From the NCBI GenBank assembly GCA_900660155.1, contig CABFPE010000037.1:1926590-1990589 (forward strand): a stretch of 64,000 nt of DNA. Direction: 5' to 3'. This document shows, piece by piece, positions 33,983 through 44,348 of this stretch. Below the pieces are notes generated by a model, which was not told the DNA's origin, did no database searches, and saw only the letters and a list, made by a program, of their open reading frames with translations. This DNA is from Hofstenia miamia. Its lineage: Eukaryota > Xenacoelomorpha > Acoela > Hofsteniidae. Position numbers and translations under genes: made by a program. How positions within the stretch are numbered: the stretch's first letter is position 1; every line of letters starts with the position of its first letter.

Positions 33983-36900
33983 CTAGTTTCTATTAATAGA
34001 GTAATCAGGATTATAAAATTTATAACCTCGCCATTTCAGTTTTTTTATATTATAAGTGCAAAAATATTTTTTAATATTCATTTTAAAGTTTTTTAATTTA
34101 CTTATTTGTTTAATATATTTTGGTAATTCATTCCACATATTTATAGCTGTGTTTAGAAATGAATTTTTCATTATTCGCTTCTTATACCTAATAGGTTCAA
34201 TTATGTGTGTTCTTTTATTTTGTTTATTGACTAATTTTGCAGCAAGAAAGTCATTTTTGTAGTATGGGAAAGTATTGTTAACTATTTTGAAGAACGTCGT
34301 TAAGACATTTATATGGATGTAACATTGCGGATGTAAAAATAATTTTGAAATTTTTCTATATTCATTATTCTTATTAAAGCTATGATTATTTACTGCTACT
34401 TTAATAGCCCAATTTAGTTGCACTTGGAATTTCCTGAGAAATTGTTGGTTTATATCTGTGTAGAGTACATTGGCATAGTTAAAATGACTTAATATTAGAG
34501 CATATATTAATTGAATTTTTGCTTTAGTTGGAAGTTTTTGAGAAATTAAGTTAATTGCTTTAATCGATATGGCCATTTTTCTAATAACATGATTTAGTTG
34601 CTCTTCAAAATTTAGATGTATGTCAAAAATTATTCCGAGGTACTTAAAAGACTCAACCTGTTTTATTTGAATGCCGTTGAAATTAAGTTTGTATCTTGAA
34701 GTATCAGTAGATTTAGTTTTTGATTTAACAATACAGAATTGAGTTTTTAGTGGATTTACTTTTAGTTTTATAGAGGCAAAATATTTAGCAAGAGAAGCAC
34801 AGTTTGTTTCGAGAGTTTGAACCGCTTTTTCGGGAAATTTATTAGAATGAAATAATATTGTGTCATCTGCATATTGTATAACGTCACATGTTACTTGCTC
34901 GGACAAATCATTTATGTAAATATTAAATAATAACGGACCCAAAATTGTACCCTGTGGAACCCCATTTTTAGTGCATACCCAATCTGAAAAAGATTCATTA
35001 ATTTTAACTCTTTGCATGCGATTGTATAAGTAACTGGAGATAAGACCTATGCTGTCATTAGAAAAACCTAGAATTTTAATTTTTTGTAGTAAGATACTGC
35101 GGTCTATGGAATCGAAAGCTTTCGAGAGGTCTAAGCAAGCAATTGCTGAGTATTCATTATCATTTATTGTTGATCGCCATTTTTCTGTAGCTTGTATTAA
35201 AGCGTCGCTCGTAGAAATACCTTTACGAAAACCATATTGTGTTTTGGAGTAGAGATCATGTTTACAAAGATGTTCGTTAATTTGATTAAAAAGAATTCGT
35301 TCAAAAATTTTGCTGATTGGAGAAGTGATCGAAATGGGTCTATAATTTTCGCAATCTTCGGGATCATTTCTTTTAAATAATGGTGTTATATTTGCCAATT
35401 TTAATTCATCTGGAAAAAAGGAGTGTTTTATACAATTATTTAAAATGTAGCATATTGGTTCAGCTATTAAGTCACCTGAGAGTTTTAGGAACCATGTTGG
35501 TATTAGAAAGGGTCCACTGGATTTATTTTTTAAACACTGTATCGACTTTATGATTTCATATTTTGTTGTAAAACGAAAAGAGAAAGAGGTTGGAGTTCCT
35601 TTGGGTTTATTAAGGCAAAAAGGTACATTCATACCGTTGTAGTTTCCTAAATTTAGGAAAACTTCATTGAAAGCATTGCAGATTTCCTTCTTATTTGTAA
35701 TGGATTTATCTTTATAGTATATTCTTTCTATTTCTTCGGTTCGCATGTTTTTTCTATTTAACAAATTGTTAACAAATTCCCACTTATTTTGTTGGGAAGA
35801 AAGACTTTGATACTGAAAACGGGAATAATTATTACTTGCATTCCTTATAGTAATATTGCATAAATTTCGTGCAGATTTATAAGCATTATGATTTTCCAGT
35901 GTTTGGGAATTTAAGTATTTTTTCAATTTCTGTTTCTTTATTTCGATTAAATCGAGGCATTTAGAATCAATCCATGGTTTTGAAACATTATTCTGAGTTT
36001 TTTTGGTATTTTCGGATGAAAGAATATATTTTTCTGGGCAGCATATATCCAAATAGAAAAGTAAAGTTTTTGTAAAATGTGATAGCATTTCATTAGGTGT
36101 TAATGATGAATATATCGAATTCCAGTTTTCGATTTTTAAATACTGTCGAAGTTTTTCGACATTTTCTGTTGATTTTTCTCGTATTTTTATCCAAGATTTA
36201 GAGGGTTTACAAACTTTTAGAATATTCGAATAAGTAGCTATAAGGCAGTGATCTGAGTATGGAAATTCAAAACAAAAATAATTATAAGACGAAGAATTTT
36301 CTGATATCATGAAATAGTCAATAAGCGTTTTACTATTAGCAGAAATTCTAGAAGGAATTTTTTTATTTATTAGTGAAATATTGAAAGTATTGAGAAAATT
36401 GCCAAGCTTACTTTTTTCGTTATTGTTTAGAAGATTTACATTCCAGTCTCCCATTACCATTATATTCGTGTTATAACTCAGAGCAGTAGAAAATTCATCT
36501 TCCATTTGTAAGAAAAAGTTATTTATATAAGTTTTATTTGGACAATAAGAGATATTTAATAATTGACTATTAAAATTTTTGTCTGGGTTTTGAATTTCAA
36601 CCCAAAGACTTTCATAAGTTGAATCTTTTGCTATATCTGTCCTAAGTTTTGGTTTGAGTATTTTAGGTATTAAAAACATGACACCACCTCCTTTTGTCTT
36701 ATTAAAATGAAAAGTTGGATTTCTGTCCTTTCTAAATATTTTAAATTTAGAGTTATCGATTGACCAGGACGAATTGTGATTATCATTTGTAAACCAGGTT
36801 TCACTTATGCCCAGAATAAAGTTTGAATCCAGTTCAGAAATGAATTGTCTAAATTCCGAATTTTTTATTGAGAGATTCTGAAAATTTATGTGAATATATT

Positions 36901-37090
36901 TAAAAGAATTAGTTGAATGCATTATGTTTGATAATTCTGAGTGTTCATAAATATTATCGGCTTTGGAAGGCCCGGGATTAATCTCGATGCCGGATATAAG
37001 TAACATTATTGTTAGTACTAGAAAGTAGAATAAAGAATGTTTTGTTGTTTTAATGGAAATCCATTTTTTAAATATCTTGCATGTATTCAT
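33983..37090 (-). CDS. LINE B ORF2: endonuclease-reverse transcriptase, fully open
   Basis: 1035 codons with no stop or shift. Residues 19-33 are a hydrophobic leader, followed by GIEINPGP (34-41). The APE-type endonuclease (about 63-290) has INFQN (68-72), SETWF (96-100), GDWN (214-217), LIDYF (256-260) and SDH (279-281). The reverse transcriptase (about 560-860) has NYRPIS (582-587), LDLSKAFDSID (653-663), GVPQGTILGP (710-719) and QYADD (739-743). The C-terminal tail has WNELP. All expected catalytic residues are present, so the protein may be active. Without ORF1 and a promoter the copy itself is probably not autonomous. Confidence 0.93.
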   Translation of the reverse strand: MNTCKIFKKWISIKTTKHSLFYFLVLTIMLLISGIEINPGPSKADNIYEHSELSNIMHSTNSFKYIHINFQNLSIKNSEFRQFISELDSNFILGISETWFTNDNHNSSWSIDNSKFKIFRKDRNPTFHFNKTKGGGVMFLIPKILKPKLRTDIAKDSTYESLWVEIQNPDKNFNSQLLNISYCPNKTYINNFFLQMEDEFSTALSYNTNIMVMGDWNVNLLNNNEKSKLGNFLNTFNISLINKKIPSRISANSKTLIDYFMISENSSSYNYFCFEFPYSDHCLIATYSNILKVCKPSKSWIKIREKSTENVEKLRQYLKIENWNSIYSSLTPNEMLSHFTKTLLFYLDICCPEKYILSSENTKKTQNNVSKPWIDSKCLDLIEIKKQKLKKYLNSQTLENHNAYKSARNLCNITIRNASNNYSRFQYQSLSSQQNKWEFVNNLLNRKNMRTEEIERIYYKDKSITNKKEICNAFNEVFLNLGNYNGMNVPFCLNKPKGTPTSFSFRFTTKYEIIKSIQCLKNKSSGPFLIPTWFLKLSGDLIAEPICYILNNCIKHSFFPDELKLANITPLFKRNDPEDCENYRPISITSPISKIFERILFNQINEHLCKHDLYSKTQYGFRKGISTSDALIQATEKWRSTINDNEYSAIACLDLSKAFDSIDRSILLQKIKILGFSNDSIGLISSYLYNRMQRVKINESFSDWVCTKNGVPQGTILGPLLFNIYINDLSEQVTCDVIQYADDTILFHSNKFPEKAVQTLETNCASLAKYFASIKLKVNPLKTQFCIVKSKTKSTDTSRYKLNFNGIQIKQVESFKYLGIIFDIHLNFEEQLNHVIRKMAISIKAINLISQKLPTKAKIQLIYALILSHFNYANVLYTDINQQFLRKFQVQLNWAIKVAVNNHSFNKNNEYRKISKLFLHPQCYIHINVLTTFFKIVNNTFPYYKNDFLAAKLVNKQNKRTHIIEPIRYKKRIMKNSFLNTAINMWNELPKYIKQISKLKNFKMNIKKYFCTYNIKKLKWRGYKFYNPDYSINRN
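36968..36991 (-). other. 2A-like motif in LINE B ORF2 (GIEINPGP)
   Basis: Residues 34-41, directly after the hydrophobic leader. Compared with the 2A consensus D-(V/I)-E-x-N-P-G-P only the first Asp is changed (Gly). The Glu, Asn, Pro, Gly and Pro are kept. Confidence 0.75.
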
Positions 37091-37194
37091 GCTATTTCTT
37101 AAATTATGTTTATATATATATGTAAGGTTTCTCTAATACAGGTAATATTTTCTTTTCAGTGCAAAATCTAAATCTGTTAAGATAAAATTAAAAA

Positions 37195-38194
37195 ATTTTT
37201 AAAAAGTTTTCCAGCATTTCATTTAAATTTGATGCAGAATATACAGGAAACCAATTTTCTAATGAGAGGGACAACTTAAAATTATAAATTTTTTCAATAC
37301 ATTTTTCACGAGTTTTCATCTATTTCATGTTATTTTTTGGGACTGAATGAGACCTCTGTAATTTGATAGATGTAAAACAGTGGTCAGAGAATGGACATTC
37401 AGAAGTAGTATACTCATAATATAGATTGTTGTTCTCAGCTAGTGTAATGGAGTCAATTAGTGTTCTGCTCGATGATGTCATTCTAGTAGTTAATGTTTTA
37501 TTGGCCAATACTAAATTAAATGTGTTCAGAAACAGATCCATTTTACATTGGTCATTAGCATTAAAATAATTTAGGTTCCAATCCCTGAAAAGTACTAAGT
37601 CTTTATTTTCAGAACAAGCAAGTGACAATTCGTCTTCTAATTGTTGAATAAAATAATTCTTATGCGGACAGTAGGATACATTTAATAACTGGTTTTTAAA
37701 ACGTGAATTTTTCATTGGATTATTAACTTCCACCCATAAACTATCAAAATTTGATTCATTATTACTCTTAATATCGTTCCGTCTTGGGATTAAATGACTT
37801 TGGGATTAAAAATAATACACCTTCACCTTTGGATTTTCCTAACGCTTTGTTCAAAATTATAACCCTTCTAAATAATGCTTAAGTTTCATTAACAGTCCAT
37901 GAGCTATCTAGATCTTCATTTTTTAACCAAGTTTCGGAAACTGCGAGAATTAAATCATTTTTAATGCATAGATTCTGAAAATTTAAATGTACATAATTCA
38001 CTATATCGAAGCCGGTATTCAATTTTTTTGATGTATGATCCAAAATTTAAGATCGGACCGGGATTAATTTCAATGTCATGTACCGCTAAAAACAGGAAAA
38101 TTATAAGAGATATAAAGAACGATTTTTTAAAATTGATTTTAATAGTACATATGCGCCAGGATGACATAGTTGAAAATGTTCTTGAATAACACAT
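37195..38194 (-). pseudogene. LINE C ORF2, leader and endonuclease
   Basis: The frame from 38194 has a hydrophobic run (residues 26-37) and DIEINPGP (40-47). Endonuclease pieces follow in shifted frames: LLNVSYCPHKNYF, RDWNLNYFNAND (GDWN has become RDWN), RTLIDSI and PFSDHC. The last readable part is LENWFPVYSASNLNEMLENF near 37195, where LINE B begins. Confidence 0.8.
38054..38077 (-). other. 2A-like motif in LINE C ORF2 (DIEINPGP), full consensus
   Basis: The eight codons fit D-(V/I)-E-x-N-P-G-P at every fixed position, 40 residues from the start and just after a hydrophobic leader. This is the best 2A match in the window. Confidence 0.8.
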
Positions 38195-38476
38195 AGTTGA
38201 TCGGTATGTATTGAAATAAGACTGTACTGGTAACAGTAAATCATACTCATTAGATTTAAAAGTCGAAATAAGAAAAATAAAAGTAGAGTAATAATTTTGA
38301 TTTGAGAAGAGAATTAAATTTAAGTTTATAGTAACTTTTCTGTAGCCTGGGCGTACTAAAACAAAAATAAAATAAATACTAAAACATAATTAAAAAATCC
38401 ATAGTACAAAAAAGTCCAGATATAAATTAATCAAGTAACATTAGTATCTAAAGTTGTGTACCTCATCGATGTACAC

Positions 38477-38770
38477 GGTGCGGTGGTACAGAGCGCAACG
38501 GCCGGTGATTGATGTATCCTGGTAGAATGATGAAACGTGGCAAGTAACGAGGGGCGAAGCTTTCGAAGACCGCAGTCTTTGATGGCGTGCTTTACGNGTA
38601 GAATGGCGGTGCGGTGTTACATAGCGCAGCGGCGTATGATTGATGTACCCTGGACGAAGGATGAAACGGATTGCGCGGTGGTAAGTAACGAGGGGCGAAG
38701 CTTTCGTAGACCGCAGTCTTTGCCGGCGTGTGTTTGAAATGCGGTGCTTTACGTAGCGATGGCGGTTCGA
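38477..38770. repeat. GC-rich imperfect tandem duplication, ~140-155-bp unit
   Basis: Two units share 'gtaacgaggggcgaagcttt', then CG-AGACCGCAGTCTTTG, and also TGATTGATGTA and CCTGG..GA..GATGAAACG. They occur at about 38477-38615 and 38616-38770. The GC content is clearly above its surroundings. It lies in the C-terminal coding part of LINE C ORF1 and contains one ambiguous base at 38597. Confidence 0.75.
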
Positions 38771-39332
38771 AAAGCGATTTGAGAGTAACTACGAATTTTG
38801 ACATTCCGTTATGTGAAAAATCAATTCTTCTTTTGGTAGGAGATTGCTATTGACGACCTTAGAACCTAAACAAAAATTTGTGAATAGCTTAAATACCGAG
38901 AAGTTTAATTTTTGAAACAAGTTAAAAATAATTTTGGTTAGTTTAACTATTTCGTTGTTTCTCTTAAGTAACCTATTGCAGAAAGGAGGAAGTTCGCTGA
39001 AGAAAAGTCTTGTAGGATTAAACTTGTGCCTAATAACTTTAATAAGATTCGAATACTTAGCTTCGTAAATTTCTGGATCCTTTCGTATGTCATTTAGTCC
39101 GATTTGTACAAAGACAGTTTCGATTTGTGTTTGGGGATATAATTTAAGCGTGTGTTGTAATTCAGAAATGCATACTCCTGGATATGAGTGAACTGTGACT
39201 TCCTGGTTTTTAATTAAATTTTTCGATCGCAATTTCCTAAGCATGGAGCTACCTAACACTAAAAAATATGTACCTGTTTTAATCTTACGTGGCTTCCTAG
39301 GAGAGCGAGACGAGCTACTTATAATAATGCAT
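38480..39332 (-). pseudogene. LINE C ORF1 remains, esterase-like domain
   Basis: Starts truncated at 39332 as SSSRSPRKPRKIKTG, then FLVLGSSMLRKL (block I, GSS instead of GDS), SYPGVCISEL, VFVQIGLNDIRKDPEIYEAK (block III with the Asn-Asp pair) and FFSELPPF. The C-terminal part (38804-38592, another frame) is Pro/Ser/Arg-rich with RVHQSYAAAL. It is the same kind of ORF1 as in LINE A, but the two differ strongly. Confidence 0.7.
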
Positions 39333-39374
39333 TTTTCTTGTTATGCATGAGAGCGTTGATATTAAGAGTTCTAT
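39333..39374. repeat. 42-bp direct repeat, right copy
   Basis: Partner of 31141-31182, immediately outside the truncated 5' end of LINE C. Confidence 0.8.
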
Positions 39375-39580
39375 GATTATGTCTATGCAGTAAGAAACTT
39401 CGCTGGAAGATGTTGAGATATATAGCTAAGAGCATTAATTGAAATAGCTATTTTTATAACATTACTTATTGGTTTGTAAAGTTCAGTTGAAAATCAAACA
39501 TTACACCTAATTCCATCGTTACAAATGGGACAAAAGATAATTTATATTTAATAAAGCACATATTACAAAATTAGCATTAC
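39375..39580 (-). pseudogene. LINE G relic, reverse transcriptase thumb
   Basis: Minus-strand codons read LGVMFDFQLNFTNQ, then AISINALSYISQHLPAKFL, closely matching LINE B residues in its thumb region (LGIIFDIHLNFEEQ and AISIKAINLISQKLPTKAK). This is the older LINE into which LINE C inserted. Frameshifts are present. Confidence 0.65.
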
Positions 39581-39756
39581 AAAAATAGAATATTTAAGAA
39601 TCACCGAATATAAAGTTGTTTCTTCTTTAAAAAAGAACAAAAATCAATACATATAAAATTAACATAACAATGATTATTTTTTGGGTGATCGATATTGAAA
39701 AACTCGTACAATGGTTGAGTTTGTGTTCCAGATGCCACAGATTAGACATGAATTAC

Positions 39757-42584
39757 TTAAGCTCTAACAACCATATCTTGATAAAAGAAGTGTAGCATTT
39801 CCCGCTGTAAAATTACTGACAATTGCTGAAAAAAGTATGTAGAAACCGTATTCAGATCGCAAGAGGCATTTCTGGCAGAAGACATAAAAAACATCTTGGA
39901 GAATACTTTGATAGCAATTGGTGACCATCCTCCTAGAGCTTCCACTGATAGTGGTATGAAGGATATACCAGCTGCTGAACATGATTCTGCGTATTTAGTA
40001 AGCTTTCGGTTGTCTGAAACTTTCAGAGCATGACCAGCATTAGTACCCGCAAAAGAAACAATCGAAGGCTGCAGTGAACTAATTACAGTCACGTCTAGAG
40101 CAGCTGGTCGGCCAGAAGACCNNNNNNNNNNNNNNNNNNNNNNNNNNNNNNNNNNNNNNNNNNNNNNNNNNNNNNNNNNNNNNNNNNNNNNNNNNNNNNN
40201 NNNNNNNNNNNNNNNNNNNNNNNNNNNNNNNNNNNNNNNNNNNNNNNNNNNNNNNNNNNNNNNNNNNNNNNNNNNNNNNNNNNNNNNNNNNNNNNNNNNN
40301 NNNNNNNNNNNNNNNNNNNNNNNNNNNNNNNNNNNNNNNNNNNNNNNNNNNNNNNNNNNNNNNNNNNNNNNNNNNNNNNNNNNNNNNNNNNNNNNNNNNN
40401 NNNNNNNNNNNNNNNNNNNNNNNNNNNNNNNNNNNNNNNNNNNNNNNNNNNNNNNNNNNNNNNNNNNNNNNNNNNNNNNNNNNNNNNNNNNNNNNNNNNN
40501 NNNNNNNNNNNNNNNNNNNNNNNNNNNNNNNNNNNNNNNNNNNNNNNNNNNNNNNNNNNNNNNNNNNNNNNNNNNNNNNNNNNNNNNNNNNNNNNNNNNN
40601 NNNNNNNNNNNNNNNNNNNNNNNNNNNNNNNNNNNNNNNNNNNNAATTGGCAAGGATGCTTGTAGTCTTTGTGACACAGAAACAGCTGAACCTGCTATAC
40701 TTTCTAGAGACTGATGAACTGCTGAATCAAATTCTTCCAATTCTGCTGTAACAGTTGCGGGATTAGAAGTTCTTAAACAAAACGATATCTTAGGTAGTGA
40801 GGCACAGCTCCTTAACAGATGTGGATCTTCAAGTAATTTTATTTCATTCATAATTTGAATGGACTTAGAAACACGTTTCGAGAAGAACTCTTGGACAAAT
40901 TTTGGAGACTTGGAGATAGGAGCTCCAAGAGTGACAATACCATCTTTTCGTCTGTTGATTGATTTGGGCAAAGCACTGAAATCGCAATTAGGATTAAGCG
41001 ACCAAACTTCACATTTAGTTAAACTAATTTCCAAGCCTACTTTTTTCATAGCTAACACCACAAACTCAAATACTTTACACAAAGATGGAACGTCCCCAAC
41101 CAGAGAACCATCATCTAAATACCATGCGTTGCATGCTAATTCAGAAAATTTATCTTTGATAGCAGAAACGATTGGGTGAATAGCTAAAGCAAACAAAAGG
41201 GGAGCCAAGGGATCACCTTGTTGAACACCGCAAGCTGAAAGCAAGGATTTAGATCCAAATTTCCATCGAGAAGGCTGGGAGTAGCAAAAATAAACCCAAG
41301 GATATAGCTGTGGAAAATGAAGTTTAACCTGAGAAAGTATTGCTGAACGATTAAGACTGTTAAATGCATTTTTGATGTCTACCTGGAGAAATGCTAAATT
41401 TGTCTTCGATCCAACAGCTTCCACCAATCCATTCAAAGCATGGATGACGGCTTCACAACCTCCCTTAATGCCTACACCAACTTGAAGTGGAGAAAAAAGA
41501 GCAGCTGCCTTATTCCTTGACAATTGACATAAGCATTTGGCAATCAATCTTCGAAGAACTTCTCCCACAGCAATTGGGCGAATTCCACCGTCCTTTTTCT
41601 TCAATGCAAAAAGATTAGCTCCACAAAGATATGGTGCAATTTCATCAGGAGCATTACCAGATATTAAACAGTTGATTACTTCGAGCACCGATGCAATTGC
41701 TTTGTCCCCATATTCAGGAGTTGGGCATTGGAATGCATTAATCAGATGGGAAGCATAAAGTTTAGAGACACCGGCAGCAGAATCCCTGGGAAAGCTTTTC
41801 ACACATTTAATCAGAATGTCTTTGTTTATCACAAATGGCTCTGTGTCTTCGGTACTATAATCTATTTTATTTTTTGAAGTGTTGGGATGCTTCTCCTTTA
41901 GTGCATGAAATGTTTGCTCATCAAAGCTTAGACCATCAGATCTTAGGGCTGCTATGGCTCTACGAAAACTGCCTTCGTGACCAAGCTGTCTAGCTCTCTT
42001 AAGATTTTGGCTGGAACTGACAGAAGATGATTTATTTTTAATGTTGCCAGAACTTACAGTTGCTTCGTACCAAAGTTGAGCATAATCACCATTCAACCAA
42101 CGCTCTAAGCGGCTCTTGAGAATTGACTCTTCGTATTTCAGGTGTTTGGAGCCCCCACGAGGAGGAGACCGGAGAACACAAGCAGGCAAAATAAAAATCT
42201 CCACCCAATGATTAATGAAACTTGGTTCCCGCTTAACCTTACTAAAAGAGTGATTCACAGCTTTAGCCCAGAGATTACGGCAGCTGATTGGAACGATCTT
42301 CCTGGTAGGAATCGAAAACATTTCAATATCAGAAAGTGAGGGAAATACAGGCGTTATTCCAAGTGAACGAGGTGGTAGCCCTGAACCTTCACATCTGGAA
42401 CCATTGACAATATGATATTTGATAAGTCCTGAACGTTTACACAAATCAGAAGCATGCAGACATTTGCTACAAATGTTAGTATTCAATGATAGCAATGAAA
42501 GCTGTGTGAGAGTTGTGTGTGAATTGGATTGCTGAAAATCTTCTGAATTGTTGATTGAAAAATATTCGCCATCAGATCCAATTC
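39757..42584 (-). CDS. LDDG-type reverse transcriptase with Zn finger and nuclease-like C-terminus
   Basis: The frame is open from 42591 to the stop at 39757. The first ATG is at 42495; a possible 3' splice site (TTATAG) ends at 42585, so the first base could be 42584. From the ATG: CSKCLHASD and KYHIVNGSRCEGSG suggest a C2HC finger (about 8-36). GANLFALKKKDGGIRPIAVG and LQVDIKNAFNSLNR form the fingers and palm, followed by GVQQGDPLAPLLF (41210-41230) and WYLDDG (41107-41124). After a 523-base N gap, RPAALDVTV, GHALKVSDNRKLTKYAESC and ISFIPLSVEALGGW match the nuclease-like tail of this family. I know the family as widespread in invertebrates but cannot name its clade. No stops or shifts are seen outside the gap. 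Confidence 0.82.
40122..40644. other. Assembly gap (523 N)
   Basis: A run of N inside the reverse transcriptase frame. The frame on both sides is the same, so the gap length may be close to true. Confidence 0.99.
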
Positions 42585-42599
42585 CTATAATTTATTTAA

Positions 42600-44348
42600 A
42601 GATGATTCTTTTTTCTTATTGCGTTTTCTTTGTTTTATTGATATTTAGATTGTATATGTTCTCTTGATGTTATGCTATAAATAATTTTCTTGATTGCATT
42701 GCAGCAGATATATATTTTGATAATTATTTATCCTAAATTTTTGCATGCTTACAAATCCAGTATGTTCATTATTGATAATATTTCAACCATATTTAGTAAG
42801 GCAATTCTTAAATTATAGATCTGCTTGAAAGTGTTCAACAATACAGTTAATATGAAATTTTTCTACATATGATAAATAAATATATTAAAATTATATCTAT
42901 GCGACCAGTGTAACAAAAAAATTATTGCGCTCATTCTGTATGATGACAATAGAAAGTACCACTCTGTACACAATTTTTTACAATTCCAACTCTGTACGAT
43001 AATTGGTGGGAAAAAAATTAGAACTCACACTGCATCAATTTTTTTCAAAGCTACCAAAAACCACTGAAAAACCAAACTTAAAAACATATTACACACAAAA
43101 ACAAAAGTATTTATGGCTTTAAGTATTTAGCTGCAAAACGAAGCTTGTTGCAAATTCTTGAAATCTTTAAGTTTAAGAAGCGCCCTCCCATTATTATTCC
43201 AGTTGCAATTTTGACTAAAAGTATTCAAGGCATTTATAAATTCGGATCTTTGTTTTTCTAATGGGTTTGAATTCCTTCCTTTTGAAGTTGTTGGTATTGA
43301 AATCACACTTTCATACATGCTGATAGATAGGAAATGATTGACTGCATACATTCTGGTGTAGCCAGTTTGACGAAGTTGTGCTTGCTTTACAGACGTTGAA
43401 TTAAAATTGAATTTAGAATAGGAAGGTAAGGAAAGTTTGTATTGCATTTCTAATCTGGGTTGATATTATGGTACAAATATTTTGATTTTTATTGCCAGAA
43501 ATTAATTCACAATGCACGCCATGTGTTTTTTATATGAATTTATGAGCATGTTGATGTTTCGAACTGAAATAGGTGTAGCAGCAATCGCAACGGAATTTTT
43601 ATACCCAATTTCATGTTTGGTGTTCGCTAATGATTTGCCATTCATTTATTCAATATATTTTAAAGTTAAATGCAAGTAGTGATGCAGAGCGACAAGTTAA
43701 ACTAGACTGAAAATAAAAAAACAAAGGCTTTCAAATGAAATTGCGCATGGTCAATGTTTATAGCATTCTTAAAATGGTCAGTCAAGACATCTTTAATTGT
43801 TTGCTTAACTACCATCATTGAATTTATGGAGGGTATCATCGACAACATTTTTACTTAAATTTTTTTCACGTGCTGCAGAACGACTGAAATCGGAGCGTAT
43901 TTCTTTGTTGGCTTGGTTGCTCCACAAACACTAAGTTTTCGTCTTCTTTTGACATACACTCTTATTAATCTAAAACCTTTTGTCAAAAATAAGTTAAGAA
44001 TAAAGTCCTTCCATATCACATCCAGGTGATGCATTAATATTTCGTGTCAAGGCTATATATATATATATATATAAAATAACTAACCCCAGTTAGCTCAGGC
44101 TTTTTTACAATTTTTAAGAACTTTATATCACAAACTAATAAAGATTCCTATATTGTATTTTACGACATAGACTTTCCAGATTTTTAAATCAATTGATTTG
44201 AAAATCAATATCAAAGGCAACCCTGACAATCATTGGTGTTGTAAAGGCAGGAAACCCAGAGTTCCTTTATCAAAATTAAATAATTGCTACCTAAAGAAAC
44301 ATTCGTAGCTTTTTGAATTTAATTATACATTTTTGTATATTATCACGT
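42600..44348. other. Mostly non-coding, with one unassigned frame
   Basis: AT-rich. A minus-strand open frame of 106 codons at 43447-43127 reads PTTSKGRNSNPLEKQRSEF and FSQNCNWNNNGRALLKLKDF. I do not recognise it. It could be an upstream exon of the reverse transcriptase frame, part of a transposon or chance. A (TA)10 run lies at about 44054-44073. Confidence 0.35.

Larger units (their letters stand above)
33808..37195 (-). mobile_element. LINE copy B, 5'-truncated but with intact ORF2
   Basis: Minus strand: begins at about 37195, just upstream of ORF2, and ends at about 33808 in a (CTT)n tail preceded by CTGAATATAGAATTT. LINE C ends with the same CTGAATATAGA stem but a (CTTAT)n tail, so both belong to one family with simple-repeat tails. 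ORF1 is missing. It is inserted in LINE C between its endonuclease and reverse transcriptase. Confidence 0.8.
31183..39332 (-). mobile_element. LINE copy C, 5'-truncated, split by LINE B and a hAT-type MITE
   Basis: Minus strand: it starts within ORF1 at 39332, right at the direct repeat, and ends in a (CTTAT)n tail at about 31206-31183. ORF1 remains (39332 to about 38480), ORF2 leader plus endonuclease (38194 to about 37195) and reverse transcriptase (about 33740-31860) belong to one copy. The gap about 37195-33808 is LINE B. A hAT-type MITE sits at 32969-33358. Protein pieces on either side of LINE B align to neighbouring parts of LINE B's own ORF2, which supports a single interrupted copy. 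Confidence 0.78.

Noticed and set aside
33983-37090. LINE B ORF2 as a domesticated host gene
   Set aside because: It has the full LINE layout, a simple-repeat tail and sits inside another LINE, so a recent transposon copy is the simpler view.
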